Shown here in pieces: positions 61,946 to 64,000 of a DNA stretch of 64,000 bases; within the stretch, counting starts at the first letter, position 1, and each line of letters begins with the position of its first letter. The translations under genes and the position numbers were made by a program. The stretch is from contig NZ_JAGYJH010000003.1 in the NCBI RefSeq assembly GCF_018402285.1, positions 124,001-188,000 on the forward strand, written 5' to 3'. The notes under the pieces were generated by a model that saw only the letters and a list, made by a program, of their open reading frames with translations, did not search any database and had not been told where the DNA came from. The stretch comes from Hyphomonas sp. GTDB taxonomy: Bacteria; Pseudomonadota; Alphaproteobacteria; Caulobacterales; Hyphomonadaceae.

Positions 61946-62398
61946 ATGCGCGCAGATATCGTCCTTTCCTTTGCCTTAGCGGCTGCAGCTTTTGCGCTGC
62001 CGGCTGTTTCGCAGGAACGCGTGACGGGCGACGCGATTCGCGTGGAAGCACCCACCCTCTCGGAAACCAATTCGGCCCGTTCTGAATGGTATCGCCAATT
62101 CTCCGAAGGCAAGTCGCCTGAATCCCGACTCCAATGGCAGGCAGAGCCCAATCAGGACTTCTCGGTCCAGATCGGCAAGGATTCCCGCTGGCAGCTAAAT
62201 CTCGACAAGGTCACCCGCCCGGGTGAGACCTACCTCCCACGTGAGGAAGTCCAGGCCGGCGCAACCTTCCGCATTACGCCCCGCCTCTCGGTTGGCGGTG
62301 AAGTGCGCATCGGCGCAGAAGAGCTCGACTCCTCAACCCGCTGGGAAAACCAGGAAGTCGAAGCCGGTATCCGCCTGAAGTCCGCCTTCAAGTTCTGA
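61946..62398 (+). CDS. NtrZ-like periplasmic regulatory protein
   Basis: A 150-residue exported protein with signal peptide ending PAVSQ. The mature part has SEWYRQFSEGKSPESRLQW, then SRWQLNLDKVTRPGETYLPREEVQAGATF with the conserved W-x-L-x-L-D, and the C-terminal ITPRLSVGGEVRIGAEE and LKSAFKF. This is the pattern I associate with the NtrZ family, which inhibits the NtrY sensor kinase in Caulobacter. Position near leuS and parB also matches that genome as I recall it. A CtrA-type site lies upstream. Confidence 0.6.
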   Translation: MRADIVLSFALAAAAFALPAVSQERVTGDAIRVEAPTLSETNSARSEWYRQFSEGKSPESRLQWQAEPNQDFSVQIGKDSRWQLNLDKVTRPGETYLPREEVQAGATFRITPRLSVGGEVRIGAEELDSSTRWENQEVEAGIRLKSAFKF

Positions 62399-62443
62399 TC
62401 CACTGACCCTCGCATGTTTGCTGGCGGCTCCTTCCTGGCCGCT

Positions 62444-63043
62444 TCATCCTTTTTCGTCATCCGTTTGGACCCCGAAACACTTCCACCCGTCAATCGCGGC
62501 CAGTCCGGCCGCCTTCGCAATTGAGAGCCCATTATCTGGATTCACGCCTCCAAGCGCGTAGACCGGGTAGGGCAGGGCGGCCACCAGCTTTCGAAAGCGC
62601 AGCGCGCCGATGGGATCTTCCGCGCTCGTGCTGCGCGACGGGAACACGGCCGAAAAAAGGATCGCATTGATCGGAAATGGCCGGAAATGGCTGGGATTGT
62701 CCCCGAAATGGCCGCTCATTGTCTGGATTTCGAACCGCCCGCGCCACTTGCGGGATGTTCCCGCCATCCGCGCAGGCCAGTGCACCCCGTCCGCGCCGAT
62801 CTTAGCGGCCAGCGCAGCATCTGCCCCGATCAGGAAGAAAATCCCCCGCTTCCGGCAGAGTTTCAGCAGCCGTCGCGCCACCGCTTCTCGGCCATCCGCC
62901 CCGAAATGCCGGTAGATCACCCCCCAACCAGACGGCAGCCAGGCCGCAATGGTCTCCGGGTCGGGCGTCCGCTGCGGATCAGTCAGGAAAAACGCTGGCG
63001 GCAATCCCACTGGCAAATGCCGCGCGGCAATGCGCGCCGCCAT
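62444..63043 (-). CDS. Thiamine-phosphate-synthase-like protein (ThiE/TenI fold)
   Basis: A ~199-residue TIM-barrel protein. Segments: PPAFFLTDPQRTPDPETI, GWGVIYRHFGADGRE, FFLIGADAALAAKIGADGVHWP, NAILFSAVFPSRSTSAEDP, and YALGGVNPDNGLSIAKAAGLAAIDGW. The catalytic CGxxHxG-like segment of ThiE is weak, so it may be a paralogue rather than the enzyme. The start is set at 63043 with AAGGCGAGG upstream; starts at 63085 or 63091 are possible but lack a ribosome site and crowd the divergent yggS start. Confidence 0.7.
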   Translation of the reverse strand: MAARIAARHLPVGLPPAFFLTDPQRTPDPETIAAWLPSGWGVIYRHFGADGREAVARRLLKLCRKRGIFFLIGADAALAAKIGADGVHWPARMAGTSRKWRGRFEIQTMSGHFGDNPSHFRPFPINAILFSAVFPSRSTSAEDPIGALRFRKLVAALPYPVYALGGVNPDNGLSIAKAAGLAAIDGWKCFGVQTDDEKG

Positions 63044-63089
63044 CCTCGCCTTGCGCCGCTGCCGGGATTGGGGTTTCTCACTCATCACC

Positions 63090-63758
63090 ATGACTGATAA
63101 CCTGAACCAGGACATTGCCAACCGCCGCGTCGCTATCCTCGCTGCGCTGGCGGCCGCGCACGATCCTGCGCCAGAGCTCATCGCGGTCTCCAAATCCCAG
63201 CCGGACGAGGCCATCGAAGCCATTCTCGCAGCCGGACAGCGGGTTTTTGGCGAAAACCGGGTCCAGGAAGCCCAGCAGCACTGGGACCACCGGCGGCTAA
63301 GCCATCCGGGCCTCATCCTTCACCTCATTGGTCCCCTGCAGTCTAACAAGGCGGCTGATGCTGTTCGCCTGTTCGATGTCATCCAGACGCTCGACCGAGA
63401 GAAACTCGCCGGCGCGCTCGCTGATGCCATGGAAAAGGAAGGCCGCCGTCCTAAGCTCTTCATCCAGGTGAACACCGGCGAAGAGCCTCAGAAAGCAGGC
63501 GTTTTCCCCTCAAAGGTCGGCTATCTTCTCCGCTATGCGCGGGAAGAAGCGGGCCTGGCAGTCGAGGGCCTGATGTGCATTCCGCCCGTCGATGAACCTG
63601 CCGGTCCCCATTTCGCCCTCTTGAAAAAGATCGCTCACGATTATGGCTTGCTGAGCCTCTCGATGGGCATGAGCGGGGATTACGAACTTGCTGCCCGCTA
63701 TGGCGCCACCCATGTCCGCGTCGGCACGGCCCTGTTCGGCGACCGGGCAAAAGCCTAG
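63090..63758 (+). CDS. PLP homeostasis protein YggS (PLPBP)
   Basis: A 222-residue TIM-barrel PLP-binding protein. The PLP lysine is in LIAVSKSQPDEAI, followed by FGENRVQEAQQHW, LHLIGPLQSNKA, FIQVNTGEEPQKAGV, GLMCIPP, and SMGMSGDYELAARYGATHVRVGTALFG. It starts at the ATG at 63090 and converges with the L,D-transpeptidase gene over a 4-bp overlap. Confidence 0.94.
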   Translation: MTDNLNQDIANRRVAILAALAAAHDPAPELIAVSKSQPDEAIEAILAAGQRVFGENRVQEAQQHWDHRRLSHPGLILHLIGPLQSNKAADAVRLFDVIQTLDREKLAGALADAMEKEGRRPKLFIQVNTGEEPQKAGVFPSKVGYLLRYAREEAGLAVEGLMCIPPVDEPAGPHFALLKKIAHDYGLLSLSMGMSGDYELAARYGATHVRVGTALFGDRAKA

Positions 63759-64000
63759 GCGCCTATCTCAAGGGTCGAGCCGCCCTCAAGGTGCCGCAAC
63801 ACCTCGCGAAGATCGCCCTCCGCCAGGGCCACGCAGCCTTCGGTAGGCACATAATCTGGCCGCGCCACATGCAGGAAAATCGCGCTGCCCTGTCCTGATA
63901 CCGGCGGATCGTCATTATATGCCAGCTGCACGACCAGGTCGTAGACCCCGTCCTCCCGCCACATCCGCTCATGGCTGGCAGGGAAGGGGAGGGTCACCAG
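63755..64000 (-). CDS. L,D-transpeptidase family protein, C-terminal part (cut by window edge)
   Basis: The last 81 residues of a YkuD/ErfK-type protein of the COG3786 branch. The catalytic segment is HVARPDYVPTEGCVALAEGDL with the His and the nucleophilic Cys. It would act in the periplasm on peptidoglycan or a related cross-link. The gene runs off the right edge. Confidence 0.82.
   Translation of the reverse strand: MVTLPFPASHERMWREDGVYDLVVQLAYNDDPPVSGQGSAIFLHVARPDYVPTEGCVALAEGDLREVLRHLEGGSTLEIGA

Overview
The window looks like about 64 kb around the chromosomal replication origin of a GC-rich alphaproteobacterium of the Caulobacterales/Hyphomonadaceae type. I base this on gene families and gene order, not on a database search. 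Supporting points are: the pair ppsR (the RP001-type gene) and hemE on either side of a 342-bp intergenic region, then hemE-hemH-hemJ-rho-mnmE-mnmG-rsmG-parA-parB; two perfect parS sites; the adjacent set timA-secB-dnaQ-coaE-aroE-maf; cell-cycle genes (rcdA, trcR/DUF1013, an ntrZ-like gene); TTAA-N7-TTAA CtrA-type sites and GANTC (CcrM-type) sites.

Region 1 (1-10 kb, mostly minus strand) holds branched-chain amino acid and cofactor genes: asd (cut by the window edge), an amidohydrolase, leuB, three tandem paralogous small lipoproteins, leuD, a VOC protein coupled to a GST, cysK, bioB and leuC. Region 2 (10-19.7 kb) is the ffh / chorismate mutase / rpsP / rimM / trmD / rplS ribosome-biogenesis cluster. 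It is broken open by a CPA2 antiporter, a family 2 glycosyltransferase and two secreted beta-gamma-crystallin-type proteins. Region 3 (19.8-29.7 kb) is accessory metabolism and stress: GNAT, prolyl oligopeptidase, AGE-family epimerase, gpmA, a stand-alone RibD-type deaminase, a GST-fold protein, Hsp20, an exported predicted methyltransferase, a decayed tetR with an apparently intact promoter-operator, and a 2OG-Fe oxygenase.

Region 4 (29.7-33.6 kb) is a seven-gene arsenic operon: arsR, arsI-like C-As lyase, acr3, thioredoxin-type arsC, osmC-like, glutaredoxin-type arsC, arsH. It carries both classes of arsenate reductase and two proteins expected to act on methylarsenite. Region 5 (33.7-41.9 kb) has ppa, carbonic anhydrase, a TetR regulator, a ClpP-like lipoprotein, rcdA, DUF1192, a quinone oxidoreductase, trcR, an Smr-domain gene, mltA and timA.

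Region 6 (41.9-64 kb) is the origin domain. Genes on both sides of the probable oriC (45,982-46,323) are transcribed away from it, in line with replication. The origin candidate has eight GANTC sites within 237 bp, several of them embedded in a repeated TGTGANTC motif, plus a CtrA half-site and a TATAAT for hemE. hemJ carries a one-base frameshift. parS sites lie inside mnmG and rsmG. Past parB come holA, lptE, leuS, DUF3576, a porin, an ntrZ-like gene with a perfect CtrA-type site, a thiE-like gene, yggS and a partial L,D-transpeptidase.
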